From positions 1-51,546 of the forward strand of contig WQWB01000005.1 in assembly GCA_009785555.1 (NCBI GenBank): 51,546 nucleotides of DNA. Reading direction: 5' to 3'. Position 1 is the first letter of the stretch. Every line of letters begins with the position of its first letter. This document shows positions 42,529 through 51,475 of the stretch, one piece after another. The notes under the pieces are model-generated. The model ran no database searches and was not told the origin of the DNA. It saw nothing but the letters and a program-made list of their open reading frames with translations. The stretch is from Defluviitaleaceae bacterium (GTDB taxonomy: Bacteria > Bacillota > Clostridia > Lachnospirales > WRAX01). Position numbers and translations under genes: made by a program.

Positions 42529-43803
42529 ATGAAAATATTGGTAATTGGCGGCGGCGGCCGCGAGCACGCCATAATCTGGCGTTTGGCAAATAATCCAGGC
42601 AATGTTAGGCACGAAATTTTCTGTGCGCCTGGCAATGCCGGCACTGCGGAGATTGCGACAAACGTCGATATTTCCGCAATGGATATATACGCTTTACGTG
42701 ACTTTGCGTTGGTAAAAAAAATCGACTTAACTGTAGTTGGCCCGGAGGATGCTCTGGCGGCCGGCATCGTTGACGCGTTTGCCGAGGTAGGGTTACCCGC
42801 CTTCGGCCCGACGAAGGCGGCGGCGCGATTGGAATCAAGCAAATCGTTCGGTAAGGAGTTCATGCGTAAATTCGGCATCCCAACGGCGGCATATCAAGGT
42901 TTTTCCGATTTTGTTCAAGCTAAGGGTTTTATAAATGTAACCGCAAAGTTCCCATGCTACATAAAGGCAGATGGGCTGGCCGTTGGAAAGGGCGCGTACT
43001 ACTGCCATGACAAAGCCGCCGCCCTTGCGACACTTGATGAAATTATGGTGGAAAAAAGGTTCGGCGGTGCCGGCGATACAGTCGTAATAGAAGAATACCT
43101 TGAAGGGCCGGAAACGACGCTCCTTTGTTTCTGCGACGGCAAAACGATAGTGCCGATGTTATCCTCCATGGATTACCAAAAGGTAAACGACAACAACGAA
43201 GGCCCGAATACGGGTGGCATGGGTGTACTGGCACCAAGCCCGCACTATACCACAGACGTGCAGAAAGCGGTTGAGGAAAAGATCGTTTGGCCTACTTTGC
43301 ACGGCTTGCAAGCCGAAAACATAGATTTCCGCGGCATAATATACATCGGCCTTATACTTACGAAAAATGGGCCGTACGTTATAGAATACAATGCCCGCTT
43401 CGGAGACCCGGAGACGCAGGCAATCCTTCCTCTTCTCGCAACGGACTTATCAAAAATATTTTTTAGCTGCATAAACCAAACGCTTGATAAGGATTTGGTA
43501 TCGTGGTATCCAGATGTTTCCGGTGCCTGCGTTGTGCTGGCTAGCGGCGGCTACCCAGATAAATTTACGAAGGGGTATCCTATTAAAGGCTTGGAAGAAG
43601 CATGCGTTTTGTGCAAGGATGCTCTTATATTTCATGCTGGCACAACAAAGGCGGACGGCGAAGTGATTACGAACGGTGGCAGGGTTTTGGGTGTTGTCGC
43701 TACTGCGGCTACTTTAGATGCCGCCGTTACCAAGGCTTACGAGGCGGCGGTGCATATTTCATTCACCAATATGCACAAGAGAACGGATATCGGTAAATAT
43801 TAA
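42529..43803 (+). CDS. purD: Phosphoribosylamine-glycine ligase PurD (GAR synthetase)
   Basis: The 424-residue product is an ATP-grasp enzyme of purine step 2. VIGGGGREHAIIWRL opens it; GPEDALAAGIVDAF, the ATP-grasp core KADGLAVGKGAYYC, NTGGMGVLAPSP and YNARFGDPETQ follow. AAAGGA precedes the ATG. It is the last purine gene in the window; purH is not present. Confidence 0.96.
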   Translation: MKILVIGGGGREHAIIWRLANNPGNVRHEIFCAPGNAGTAEIATNVDISAMDIYALRDFALVKKIDLTVVGPEDALAAGIVDAFAEVGLPAFGPTKAAARLESSKSFGKEFMRKFGIPTAAYQGFSDFVQAKGFINVTAKFPCYIKADGLAVGKGAYYCHDKAAALATLDEIMVEKRFGGAGDTVVIEEYLEGPETTLLCFCDGKTIVPMLSSMDYQKVNDNNEGPNTGGMGVLAPSPHYTTDVQKAVEEKIVWPTLHGLQAENIDFRGIIYIGLILTKNGPYVIEYNARFGDPETQAILPLLATDLSKIFFSCINQTLDKDLVSWYPDVSGACVVLASGGYPDKFTKGYPIKGLEEACVLCKDALIFHAGTTKADGEVITNGGRVLGVVATAATLDAAVTKAYEAAVHISFTNMHKRTDIGKY

Positions 43804-43804
43804 G

Positions 43805-43833
43805 TATAGAGGAATTACTTTGAAATAGCAAAA
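43805..43833 (+). repeat. 29-nt repeated motif, copy 2
   Basis: Identical to 17053-17081. It overlaps the region directly after the purD stop and ends 7 nt before the -35 box at 43841, so it could be an operator or activator site. Confidence 0.6.
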
Positions 43834-43840
43834 AATTATA

Positions 43841-43868
43841 TTGACAATTATACCAACCATGATATAAT
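43841..43868 (+). promoter_or_regulatory. SigA promoter of the gene at 43974
   Basis: TTGACA (43841-43846), a 16-nt spacer, TATAAT (43863-43868). It gives a leader of ~100 nt. Confidence 0.82.
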
Positions 43869-43973
43869 AAATATGTGGACGATAAAGGAAGGGGAAAACC
43901 ATTTTGGCTAGGCACCCATGGTAAAAAACAGACAATGCGTTCGCGTATAATTTAATAGAGGGGGAGACCACCC

Positions 43974-44867
43974 ATAGAAAAAAACGGAAAAGCGAGCGTA
44001 TCCATTATCGATCGCGAGGGCAATAACATAGGCGTAACCTATCGTAAACGAGCATCAGGCTTAGTTAAGCGAGGCAGGGCGCGTTATGTTGACGAAGATA
44101 CAATTTGTTTGCTTGCGCGTCCGCCATTATATACAATGGAGGATAATATGGATATAAACAATAATAAGGAAATTTGGAAAGATAACGACGGGAATATCAT
44201 CGAAACAGAAGCTACCGCCGTGACCGCCGGTTTTAAATACACTACCGGCTCGGCATCAACCGTAGGATATGACGCTCCCGGCGTGTCCGGGTTAGGCGAA
44301 ACCATCACCTTAGCCGACATACTTAAGCGTATTGACTTAATTGCAGGTGAAGATGCCGCAATAAACGAAGCAATGTCAGCACTTAACTTTATCGACGCTA
44401 AAGATGTTGCATACGGCTCAGACAACGCCGGCACAAAAGCAAACGCTATTAGAGATGCCGTTAAGGAACGTGAAGCCACGAAGCAAAAATCCCTCGATTT
44501 TCTTAAAATGGTGTATGAGGACATGAAACCGCAAACCGGAACAGTAGCCTCTGCGCCCGATTACCTAAAAGACCTTTTAAAAGAATCCGTACGCACCAAC
44601 AACTATGAAACGACACGGCTTCTTTTGGCTCAATTAGGAAATGCTTCACAAGTTTCGGGCCATGCGGGCGATAATCAGTTTAACGTTGTATCGGAGCAGA
44701 AGGTTTTCTTATTGGTTACAAACAGCAGAAACCAAGGGAAGTTTGATCTGGATGATTACGGGCTGCGCCATTACTTTGATGAAGGATGGCGGATAACAAG
44801 CGTCCACCCGGCGATAGCTGGCAATGGGGACTTTAGGTACACGCTTACTGTCTTGCTTGAAAGATAG
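43974..44867 (+). CDS. Unknown protein with N-terminal KRAxGLVKRGRA-type module; apparent ATA start
   Basis: Counted from 43974 the product has 297 residues. The first ~45 read EKNGKASVSIIDREGN, YRKRASGLVKRGRARYVDED and ICLLARPP. As I recall, this module (YPKRAKGLVKKGRARxVD) begins many uncharacterised clostridial proteins. GAGGGGGAG ends exactly 7 nt before an ATA at 43974, and a TAG lies five codons upstream (43959), so no other start fits. Using the next ATG (44139) or TTG (44109) would cut the module off. The rest is helical with a C-terminal strand-rich part (QKVFLLVTNSRNQGKFDLDD in pieces). No signal peptide. Function unknown. Confidence 0.6.
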   Translation: MEKNGKASVSIIDREGNNIGVTYRKRASGLVKRGRARYVDEDTICLLARPPLYTMEDNMDINNNKEIWKDNDGNIIETEATAVTAGFKYTTGSASTVGYDAPGVSGLGETITLADILKRIDLIAGEDAAINEAMSALNFIDAKDVAYGSDNAGTKANAIRDAVKEREATKQKSLDFLKMVYEDMKPQTGTVASAPDYLKDLLKESVRTNNYETTRLLLAQLGNASQVSGHAGDNQFNVVSEQKVFLLVTNSRNQGKFDLDDYGLRHYFDEGWRITSVHPAIAGNGDFRYTLTVLLER

Positions 44868-44892
44868 CATCAACAACCAATAGTGCTACAGT

Positions 44893-44918
44893 GGGGCATC
44901 CGCAAGGGTGTCCCTTTT
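44893..44918 (+). terminator. Intrinsic terminator
   Basis: GGGGCA (44893-44898) with TGTCCC (44909-44914), one G-T pair, then TTTT. It follows the unknown gene by 25 nt and lies just before the YigZ-family start, supporting the later ATG for that gene. Confidence 0.65.
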
Positions 44919-44928
44919 GGTAAAAAAT

Positions 44929-45546
44929 ATGGATAAATTCAAAACAATAAAAATAAACGCAACAGCCGATTTTATAGAAAAAAAGTCTGAGTTCATCGGC
45001 CACGCCTACCCGGCGCAAAGTGAAGCGGAGGCTTTGGCAATCCTCGAAGCGGTTCGTATAAATCATGCCAAAGCCACGCATAACGCTTTCGCTTATATCA
45101 TTGATCCTGTAATAAAGTATGCGAAGGCGAATGATGACGGGGAACCGAGCGGCACGGCTGGTATGCCAATTTTAGAGTGTTTGCGGAAAGAAAGTCTCGT
45201 AAACGTCATTGTTGTAGTAACGCGTTATTATGGGGGCATAATGCTTGGCGGCGGCGGACTTACGCGCGCATACGGGCGTGCCGCGCGGGAGGCCGTGGTC
45301 GCTGCCGGCATCGCCGAAATGCTTTTACACCAACAATTTCAAATAACCGTGCCGTATCACCTTTCCGGTAAAGTGCAGTACGAAATACTCGGCGCAGGCC
45401 ACATAATCGAAGCTGCGGACTATGCCGAAAACGTTGCATTTACGGTGATCATCAAGAACGATGATGCGGACGGCTTCCGCACGAAGATTACGGATATGAC
45501 TGCGGCGGCGGCGATATTTGGGGAAATTAATTTTGTGTATCGCTAA
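44929..45546 (+). CDS. YigZ/IMPACT-family protein
   Basis: The product has 205 residues. The IMPACT domain shows KKSEFIGHAYP, HNAFAYIID, DGEPSGTAGMPILE and VVVTRYYGGIMLGGGGLTRAYG; a ferredoxin-like C-terminal domain follows. Family members are linked to translation regulation (similar to the eukaryotic Gcn2 inhibitor IMPACT), with unknown activity in bacteria. ATG 44929 is preferred because the earlier GTG 44908 falls in a terminator hairpin. Confidence 0.88.
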   Translation: MDKFKTIKINATADFIEKKSEFIGHAYPAQSEAEALAILEAVRINHAKATHNAFAYIIDPVIKYAKANDDGEPSGTAGMPILECLRKESLVNVIVVVTRYYGGIMLGGGGLTRAYGRAAREAVVAAGIAEMLLHQQFQITVPYHLSGKVQYEILGAGHIIEAADYAENVAFTVIIKNDDADGFRTKITDMTAAAAIFGEINFVYR

Positions 45547-45702
45547 ACTTGCGATTTTATCACAATTATGCTAAACTATTTTTTAATGGCGATAACTTCT
45601 GACTAGAGATAAAGGGCGGTTTTAATCCGACCCGTATCTGATTTATGTAATAACTTTGCTTACAACATTAAAATCATTGAAATAATATAAGGGGATATAG
45701 AA

Positions 45703-48700
45703 ATGTTCAAACCTATCGACAACAATATGAACTTCGCCGCGCGCGAGCTTGAAATCATAAAGTTTTGGGAAGAAAACAAGATTTTTGAAAAAAGTATTGA
45801 ACAGCGTGAAGGAAAAGAGAATTTTACGTTCTATGAAGGGCCGCCTACGGCCAATGGTAAGCCGCACATTGGGCATGTTATTACCCGAGCCTACAAAGAC
45901 GCCGTGCCGCGCTACCAAACGATGAAGGGTAAAAGAGTGCTTCGCAAAGGAGGCTGGGATACGCATGGTTTGCCTGTTGAGCTTGAAGTTGAAAAGACCC
46001 TTGGGTTCACCGGTAAAGCGGATATCGAAAAATATGGCGTGGAGCCGTTTATAAAAAAATGCAAGGAATCAGTTTGGACGTATAAAAACGAGTGGGAAAC
46101 CATGAGCCGCCGTGTCGGTTATTGGCTTGACTGGGAAAACGCGTATATTACCTACACCAATGACTATATCGAGTCTGTGTGGTGGGCAATTAAACAGATC
46201 TGGGATAAAGGGTTTATCTACAAAGGCCATAAAATCGTGCCATACTGCGCGCGGTGCGGTACGGCTCTGTCCAGCCATGAAGTGTCGCAGGGATATAAGG
46301 ATGTGAAGGAAGATTCGGCGTACGTGCTTTTTAAAGTTGCTGGCAAGGATGATGGTAAAGATAACGAATATTTCGTCGCGTGGACGACTACGCCTTGGAC
46401 ATTACCGTCTAACGTCGCCTTGGCTGTTAATCCCAAAGAAATTTATGTAAAAGTAAAGGACGAACAAGGGCGGGTTTTGATCTTAGCTGAAGCTTTGGCA
46501 AAAAAGTTGTTGGGTGATGAGGTTGAGATTTTGGAAAAGTTTAAAGGCGAGACGCTGGAACGCGTAAAGTATGAACCGCTTTTTGACTTTGCCGGTGACA
46601 TTGACGCTTTTTACGTTGTGTGCGCGGATTATGTTACTCTGACAGACGGTACAGGTATCGTTCACACGGCCCCGGCATTTGGTGAGGACGATTATAGGAG
46701 TGGTGTAAAATATAATCTGCCATTTGTGAACCTTGTTAATGACGAGGGTTGTTTTCTGCCTGCGGTAATAAATTGGGCAGGTATGTTTGTAAAGGATGCG
46801 GATATCGAGATTATCAAGCATCTTAAGCAGGCTGGGCTTCTATTTAAAAAACAGGCATATGAGCATAGTTACCCACATTGTTGGCGTTGCGATAGGCCGC
46901 TCCTCTACTACCCGCGTGAATCTTGGTTTATCAAGATGACCGCCGTGCGTGACGAACTTGTCGCGAATAATAACAATATAGATTGGCGGCCGGATTCCTT
47001 CCGCACGGGGCGCATGGGTGATTGGCTCAAGAATGTTGTGGATTGGGGTTTTAGCCGAGAGCGTTATTGGGGCACACCACTGCCGATATGGGTTTGCGGG
47101 TGTGGGTATCAGACGGCAATTGGAAGCGTTGAGGAACTTAGGGAACAGGCAGTTGATCCCATCAAAGTTGAAGGGCTTGAGCTGCATAAACCGTATGTAG
47201 ATGATGTTTCCTTGAAATGCCAAAAATGCGGGGATAAGATGACGCGCACGCCCGAAGTGTTGGATTGCTGGTTTGACAGCGGCTCGATGCCGTTTGCTCA
47301 GCTGCATTACCCATTTGAAAACAAGGAGCTTTTTGAGGAAAATTTCCCGGCGGACTTTATCTCCGAAGCGCAGGATCAAAGCCGCGGATGGTTCTATACG
47401 ATGCTTGCGATTTCCACGCTTCTGTTCGGTAAATCCTCGTATAAGCGATGCGTAGTCCTCGGCCATATACAGGATAAGAACGGACAGAAAATGTCCAAAT
47501 CTAAAGGCAATATGACGGAAACCTGGGACGTGCTTAACAAACAGGGTGCGGATGCGCTGCGTTGGTATTTCTATACCTTCGGTTCGCCGTGGCTTTCAAA
47601 TAAGTTTAACGAGGACATGCTTAACGAAGGTCAGCGTAAAATGATGGGTACGCTTTGGAACGCCTACGCATTCTTCGTGCTTTATGCTAATATCGACGGG
47701 TTTAACCCGGCCGAACACGCTTTGCCGGCCGCCGCCGACCTTGCGCCGATGGATAGGTGGGTTCTCTCCCGCTTCAACACCCTAGTTAAGTTTGTGGACG
47801 AAAACCTTGGGGATTACCATATCACGGAAGCCGCCCGCGCAATTACAGCATTTGTAGATGAACTGTCAAACTGGTATATCCGCCGTTGCCGCGAGCGTTT
47901 TTGGGCAAGCGGCATGGAAAGGGACAAAATCAACGCGTACATGACACTGTATACGGTGCTCCGTACGATGGCGTCACTTGTCGCACCATTTACGCCTTAT
48001 ATCGCTGAAAGTTTATACCAAAATTTGGTGGTAGAGATTGATAAAAACGCGCCGGAATCGGTGCACCTTACGAACTTCCCCGTTCTTGACGCGTCCTACG
48101 TCGATGAATTACTAGAGAAAGATATGGATTCGGTGCTTACAATCGTTGAACGCGGCCGATCTGCCCGCAATACTGCAAACCAAAAGATACGCCAGCCGCT
48201 TGCGCGGATGTACGTAAAGGCTCCAAAAACGCTGTCGTCGGAATATATGGAGATTATCCGTGATGAACTGAATATCAAGGAAGTCATTTTTGCGGACGAT
48301 ATGGCGGCCTTTGCGACGTACACGTTCAAACCACAACTTAGGACGTTGGGCCGCAAATATGGCAAGCTCGTGCCGCGGATCGGTGAGGAGCTTGCGAAGG
48401 AAAACGGCGGAGAGTTTCTTGCAAAGCTCAAAGCTGGCGGCATAACGCTGACGGTGGACGGCACTGAGGTGCAGTTGACGGAGGAGGACGTACTCGTAGC
48501 CGAATCCGCCGGGACGGATTTTGTGACGGACACGGGCAGGAACGTAACCGTCGCGCTGGATGTACGCCTTGCGCCGGAGCTTATTGAGGAAGGTTACGTG
48601 CGCGAGATTATCTCAAAGATCCAAAATATGCGTAAAGAGGCCGACTTTAACGTGACGGATAAGATCAACGTGGGTTATGAAACTACGCATGAGCTTGAAG

Positions 48701-48843
48701 CGATAATACAAAAGAATGTTGACTTTATCCGCGCTGAGGTGTTGGCCGATAAGTTAATCGTTGGGACGTGCGGCGAAGGGCGTTTGGTTAAGACATGGGA
48801 TATAAACGGGGTTGAGGCCGTGTTTAGCGTGGAGAATTTATAA
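45703..48843 (+). CDS. ileS: Isoleucyl-tRNA synthetase
   Basis: The 1046-residue product is a class Ia synthetase. HIGH appears as PHIGHV (~residue 55), KMSKS as KNGQKMSKSKGN (~595), and GWDTHGLPVE is typical of IleRS. The long C-terminal region and start style resemble the IleRS2 branch (eukaryote-like, usually less sensitive to mupirocin). Internal CGCG/CQKCG cysteines could bind zinc. AAGGGGAT precedes the ATG. The 156-nt leader has no T-box motif, unlike many Firmicute ileS genes. Confidence 0.96.
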   Translation: MFKPIDNNMNFAARELEIIKFWEENKIFEKSIEQREGKENFTFYEGPPTANGKPHIGHVITRAYKDAVPRYQTMKGKRVLRKGGWDTHGLPVELEVEKTLGFTGKADIEKYGVEPFIKKCKESVWTYKNEWETMSRRVGYWLDWENAYITYTNDYIESVWWAIKQIWDKGFIYKGHKIVPYCARCGTALSSHEVSQGYKDVKEDSAYVLFKVAGKDDGKDNEYFVAWTTTPWTLPSNVALAVNPKEIYVKVKDEQGRVLILAEALAKKLLGDEVEILEKFKGETLERVKYEPLFDFAGDIDAFYVVCADYVTLTDGTGIVHTAPAFGEDDYRSGVKYNLPFVNLVNDEGCFLPAVINWAGMFVKDADIEIIKHLKQAGLLFKKQAYEHSYPHCWRCDRPLLYYPRESWFIKMTAVRDELVANNNNIDWRPDSFRTGRMGDWLKNVVDWGFSRERYWGTPLPIWVCGCGYQTAIGSVEELREQAVDPIKVEGLELHKPYVDDVSLKCQKCGDKMTRTPEVLDCWFDSGSMPFAQLHYPFENKELFEENFPADFISEAQDQSRGWFYTMLAISTLLFGKSSYKRCVVLGHIQDKNGQKMSKSKGNMTETWDVLNKQGADALRWYFYTFGSPWLSNKFNEDMLNEGQRKMMGTLWNAYAFFVLYANIDGFNPAEHALPAAADLAPMDRWVLSRFNTLVKFVDENLGDYHITEAARAITAFVDELSNWYIRRCRERFWASGMERDKINAYMTLYTVLRTMASLVAPFTPYIAESLYQNLVVEIDKNAPESVHLTNFPVLDASYVDELLEKDMDSVLTIVERGRSARNTANQKIRQPLARMYVKAPKTLSSEYMEIIRDELNIKEVIFADDMAAFATYTFKPQLRTLGRKYGKLVPRIGEELAKENGGEFLAKLKAGGITLTVDGTEVQLTEEDVLVAESAGTDFVTDTGRNVTVALDVRLAPELIEEGYVREIISKIQNMRKEADFNVTDKINVGYETTHELEAIIQKNVDFIRAEVLADKLIVGTCGEGRLVKTWDINGVEAVFSVENL

Positions 48844-48880
48844 CCTTATTTTCGATGCTTACCTCATTAAAAATTTAGTG

Positions 48881-48910
48881 TTGACAAGACATGATATTTA
48901 ATGTTATAAT
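48881..48910 (+). promoter_or_regulatory. SigA promoter of the rplU operon
   Basis: TTGACA (48881-48886), 18 nt, TATAAT (48905-48910). Consensus boxes fit a highly expressed ribosomal protein operon. Confidence 0.85.
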
Positions 48911-48916
48911 CTCAAG

Positions 48917-49002
48917 TGCCGTCGGGATAGGTCTGTAAACTTGGCTTTTCAAAAGCCAATACCAAAAGCCCACGAGCCCAACATTTGGAGGAATAGGTAA
49001 AG
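48917..49002 (+). promoter_or_regulatory. Leader of rplU, candidate L21 autoregulatory RNA
   Basis: The ~86-nt leader holds a perfect hairpin TTGGCTTT-TC-AAAAGCCAA and a conserved-looking CCCACGAGCCCAAC just before GGAGG. Firmicutes often have an L21-binding leader RNA in exactly this place (rplU-prp-rpmA). I assign it by position and structure; a covariance-model match was not possible. Confidence 0.5.
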
Positions 49003-49314
49003 ATGACAGCAATTTTTGAAATCGGAATGAAGCAGTATAAGGTTAGAGCGGGTGACGTTATCAAGGTTGAGAAACTGCACGAGGAAGACGGTGCTGTACT
49101 CGCATTTGACAGCGTTATAGCCATTGTGGACGGTGCAAACACAGTCATCGGCAAGCCTTATATCGCCGGCGCAAAGGTTACGGCGGAGGTTGTAAACCAA
49201 GGCAAGCACAAAAAAGTGGTTGTTTATAAGTTTAAATCCAAAAAAGGTTTCCATAAGAAAAAAGGCCACAGGCAACCATTTACGACATTAAAGATACAAA
49301 ACGTTGCAAAGTAA
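49003..49314 (+). CDS. rplU: 50S ribosomal protein L21
   Basis: The 103-residue product begins AIFEIGMKQYKVRAGD, and the C-terminal KHKKVVVYKFKSKKGFHKKKGHRQ is typical of the 23S rRNA-binding loop. The stop overlaps the prp start. Confidence 0.97.
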   Translation: MTAIFEIGMKQYKVRAGDVIKVEKLHEEDGAVLAFDSVIAIVDGANTVIGKPYIAGAKVTAEVVNQGKHKKVVVYKFKSKKGFHKKKGHRQPFTTLKIQNVAK

Positions 49315-49621
49315 TATCAAAGCGGTTCTGTATATAAATGGAAGCAATGATATCTGCGGATTTCAGGTTTCCTCGCACGGTGATAGCATCGTATGCGCGG
49401 CAACGTCTATGCTTGTTATCAACACGGTAAATAGTTTGGAAACTTTAACAGATTGCGAAATTATTTGCGATTATAACCCGGATGGCGGCTACATCAAATG
49501 TACCGTTAAAAACCCAGATGGAAAGGCATCCGTACTCTTGGCCTCACTTGCCTTAGGTCTTAGGGATTTGAGAAACAGGTATGGAATCAAATTAACGGAA
49601 AAATTTCAAGAGGTGACATAA
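49304..49621 (+). CDS. prp: Ribosomal-processing cysteine protease Prp
   Basis: The product has 105 residues. The active-site His and Cys are in GFQVSSHGDSIVCAATS. Prp removes the N-terminal extension of L27 before assembly into the ribosome, and that substrate is the next gene. The start is TTG 49304, overlapping rplU by 11 nt, so translation is coupled. Confidence 0.94.
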   Translation: MQSNIKAVLYINGSNDICGFQVSSHGDSIVCAATSMLVINTVNSLETLTDCEIICDYNPDGGYIKCTVKNPDGKASVLLASLALGLRDLRNRYGIKLTEKFQEVT

Positions 49622-49924
49622 ATGATTAAATTAAATCTTCAATTCTTTGCATCAAAAAAAGGCGTGGGTAGCACCAAAAACGGCAGGGACAGCGAATCAA
49701 AACGCCTCGGCCCGAAACGCCAAGACGGTCAAGTCGTTAAGGCCGGCAACATCCTTTACACGCAACGCGGCACAAAGATACATCCGGGCAACGGCGTTGG
49801 CCGAGGCAGAAACGATACGCTCTTCGCGCTTGTTGAAGGCCGCGTGAGGTACGAACGCAAAGGCAGAGACAAGAAACAAGTGTCGGTATACCCAGTCGCT
49901 CCAAAAGTTGATGCAGCAGTATAG
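49622..49924 (+). CDS. rpmA: 50S ribosomal protein L27 (with Prp-cleaved leader)
   Basis: The product has 100 residues. The N-terminus [20 protein letters not shown] contains the Prp site after FFA, which exposes the mature end that reaches the peptidyl-transferase centre. [10 protein letters not shown]-like and [10 protein letters not shown]-like segments are conserved. The ATG follows the prp stop directly. Confidence 0.97.
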   Translation: MIKLNLQFFASKKGVGSTKNGRDSESKRLGPKRQDGQVVKAGNILYTQRGTKIHPGNGVGRGRNDTLFALVEGRVRYERKGRDKKQVSVYPVAPKVDAAV

Positions 49925-49949
49925 TAGGGGCGAACTTTGTTCGCTTAGT
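49924..49949 (+). repeat. Short palindromic repeat, copy 1
   Basis: GCGAAC-TTT-GTTCGC (49930-49944) is a perfect hairpin directly after the rpmA stop, preceded by GTAGGGG. A decayed copy with the same flanks follows the obg stop. It resembles REP-type intergenic palindromes. No T-run, so a poor terminator. Confidence 0.55.
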
Positions 49950-49971
49950 CTATAAGGAGTAAATAGAAAAA

Positions 49972-51243
49972 GTGTTTGTAGATAAAGCTTCGATTACAAT
50001 CAGAGGCGGCGCCGGCGGTGACGGCGCCGTATCTTTTTATAGAGGAAAGTATGTGCCAAATGGCGGCCCAGACGGCGGAGACGGTGGAGACGGCGGCAGC
50101 CTTATTTTTGTTGCGGATAAAAACATCGCAACATTGATGGATTTTAAGCTGAAACGCCTCTACGCCGCCGAAAACGGCGCAAATGGGCAGAAAAGGGATT
50201 GCTACGGCAAAAAAGGCGCGGATCTGCGTATCCGAGTACCAGTTGGCACCGTTATCCGTGAGAGGGAGAGTGGATCTGTCATGGCGGATTTATCCACTGA
50301 TAAAGAAGAAATCACCCTCATTAAAGGCGGGCGCGGTGGACGCGGCAACGCAAAGTTTGCCACACCCGTTCGTCAGGCCCCAAAGTTTTCGGAAAAAGGC
50401 AAGCCATTTAAGGAATACCAAGTTATCCTAGAACTAAAACTGATCGCCGACGCGGGGCTTATAGGTCTACCAAATGTTGGTAAGTCAACCATGCTTTCTA
50501 TGGTAACTAATGCAAACCCTAAAATCGCCAATTACCATTTCACCACCCTCACGCCAAACCTCGGCGTTGTCCGCAGCCGCTACGGTGCGGATTTTGTGCT
50601 GGCAGACATACCAGGCCTTATTGAAGGGGCGAGCGAAGGGCACGGCCTAGGGCATGATTTCTTGGGGCATGTAGAGCGTACGAAAGTTCTTTGCCATATT
50701 GTTGACGCGTCCGGCCTTGAAAATGATGTTGTCGAAAGCGTTGAGATCATTAATGCGGAGCTGGCGGCTTTTAACCCGGTTTTATTAGAAAAACCTAGGA
50801 TAATTGCGGCGAACAAAATGGATATACCGGAAGCGGAAGAAGGGTTTGCTCGTTTGAAAGAGAAGTACGAACAGCAAGGTTTTTTAGTAATGCCCGTATC
50901 CGCGGCTACCGGTGATGGGTTGCAAGATCTTTGTGCGGCGATAGAAAACCTTATAGCCGAAGCACCGGAAGATATCGTGTTTGAGGCGGATTTCGTCGAC
51001 GAAACCGACAGCGCGAAGCAAGACACAATCACCATCCATATGCCGGAAGAAGGTTTTTATGTGGTGGAAGGTGCGGGTATCAACCGCATGCTCGGCTATA
51101 CAAACTTGGAAAATGAGGATGGTATGGCATTTTTCCAAAAATTTCTGCGAGATAAGGGGATCGTTGCTGAGCTTGAGCGTCAAGGCGTGGTGGACGGTGA
51201 CACGGTCAGCGTTGCTGGGCTTGAATTTGAGTATTTTAAGTAG
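49972..51243 (+). CDS. obg: GTPase Obg (CgtA)
   Basis: The product has 423 residues. The Gly-rich Obg fold comes first (GGAGGDGAVSFYRGKYV, GGDGGDGGSL), then the G domain (GLPNVGKST, DIPGLIEGA, NKMD) and the OCT domain at the C-terminus. It acts in late 50S assembly and stress/sporulation signalling. GTG start with AAGGAG 12 nt upstream. The position after rpmA is conserved in Firmicutes. Confidence 0.96.
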   Translation: MFVDKASITIRGGAGGDGAVSFYRGKYVPNGGPDGGDGGDGGSLIFVADKNIATLMDFKLKRLYAAENGANGQKRDCYGKKGADLRIRVPVGTVIRERESGSVMADLSTDKEEITLIKGGRGGRGNAKFATPVRQAPKFSEKGKPFKEYQVILELKLIADAGLIGLPNVGKSTMLSMVTNANPKIANYHFTTLTPNLGVVRSRYGADFVLADIPGLIEGASEGHGLGHDFLGHVERTKVLCHIVDASGLENDVVESVEIINAELAAFNPVLLEKPRIIAANKMDIPEAEEGFARLKEKYEQQGFLVMPVSAATGDGLQDLCAAIENLIAEAPEDIVFEADFVDETDSAKQDTITIHMPEEGFYVVEGAGINRMLGYTNLENEDGMAFFQKFLRDKGIVAELERQGVVDGDTVSVAGLEFEYFK

Positions 51244-51264
51244 GGGCGAACTCTGTCGCTAGAC
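51241..51264 (+). repeat. Short palindromic repeat, decayed copy 2
   Basis: TAGGGGCGAACTCTGTCGCTAG matches the 49924 copy with one base lost and one changed. It includes the obg stop codon. Confidence 0.5.
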
Positions 51265-51300
51265 ATGCATTTTACCTGTCCTTGTAATGAAATTGGATGA

Positions 51301-51327
51301 CCTAAAAGTAATTTTAGGAATGTTTTT
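51301..51327 (+). terminator. Probable terminator of the rplU-obg operon
   Basis: CCTAAAA-GTAA-TTTTAGG, then AATGTTTTT. The stem is 7 bp but A/T-rich, so strength is moderate. Confidence 0.55.
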
Positions 51328-51475
51328 AGCTGAAGGCAAGATAAAATTATTGGATATGAGATAAAGGCATGATAAGTTTAAATGCGATGAACAATAGATA
51401 TAACATGGAGAACTAAAAATTTAGGGACTTCCCTAGAATAGAAAACTATGGTACACTCTAAACTAGGTGAAATCA

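Noticed and set aside
45547-45702. T-box leader for ileS
   Set aside because: No AGGGTGGNACCGCG-type sequence or terminator in the 156-nt leader.
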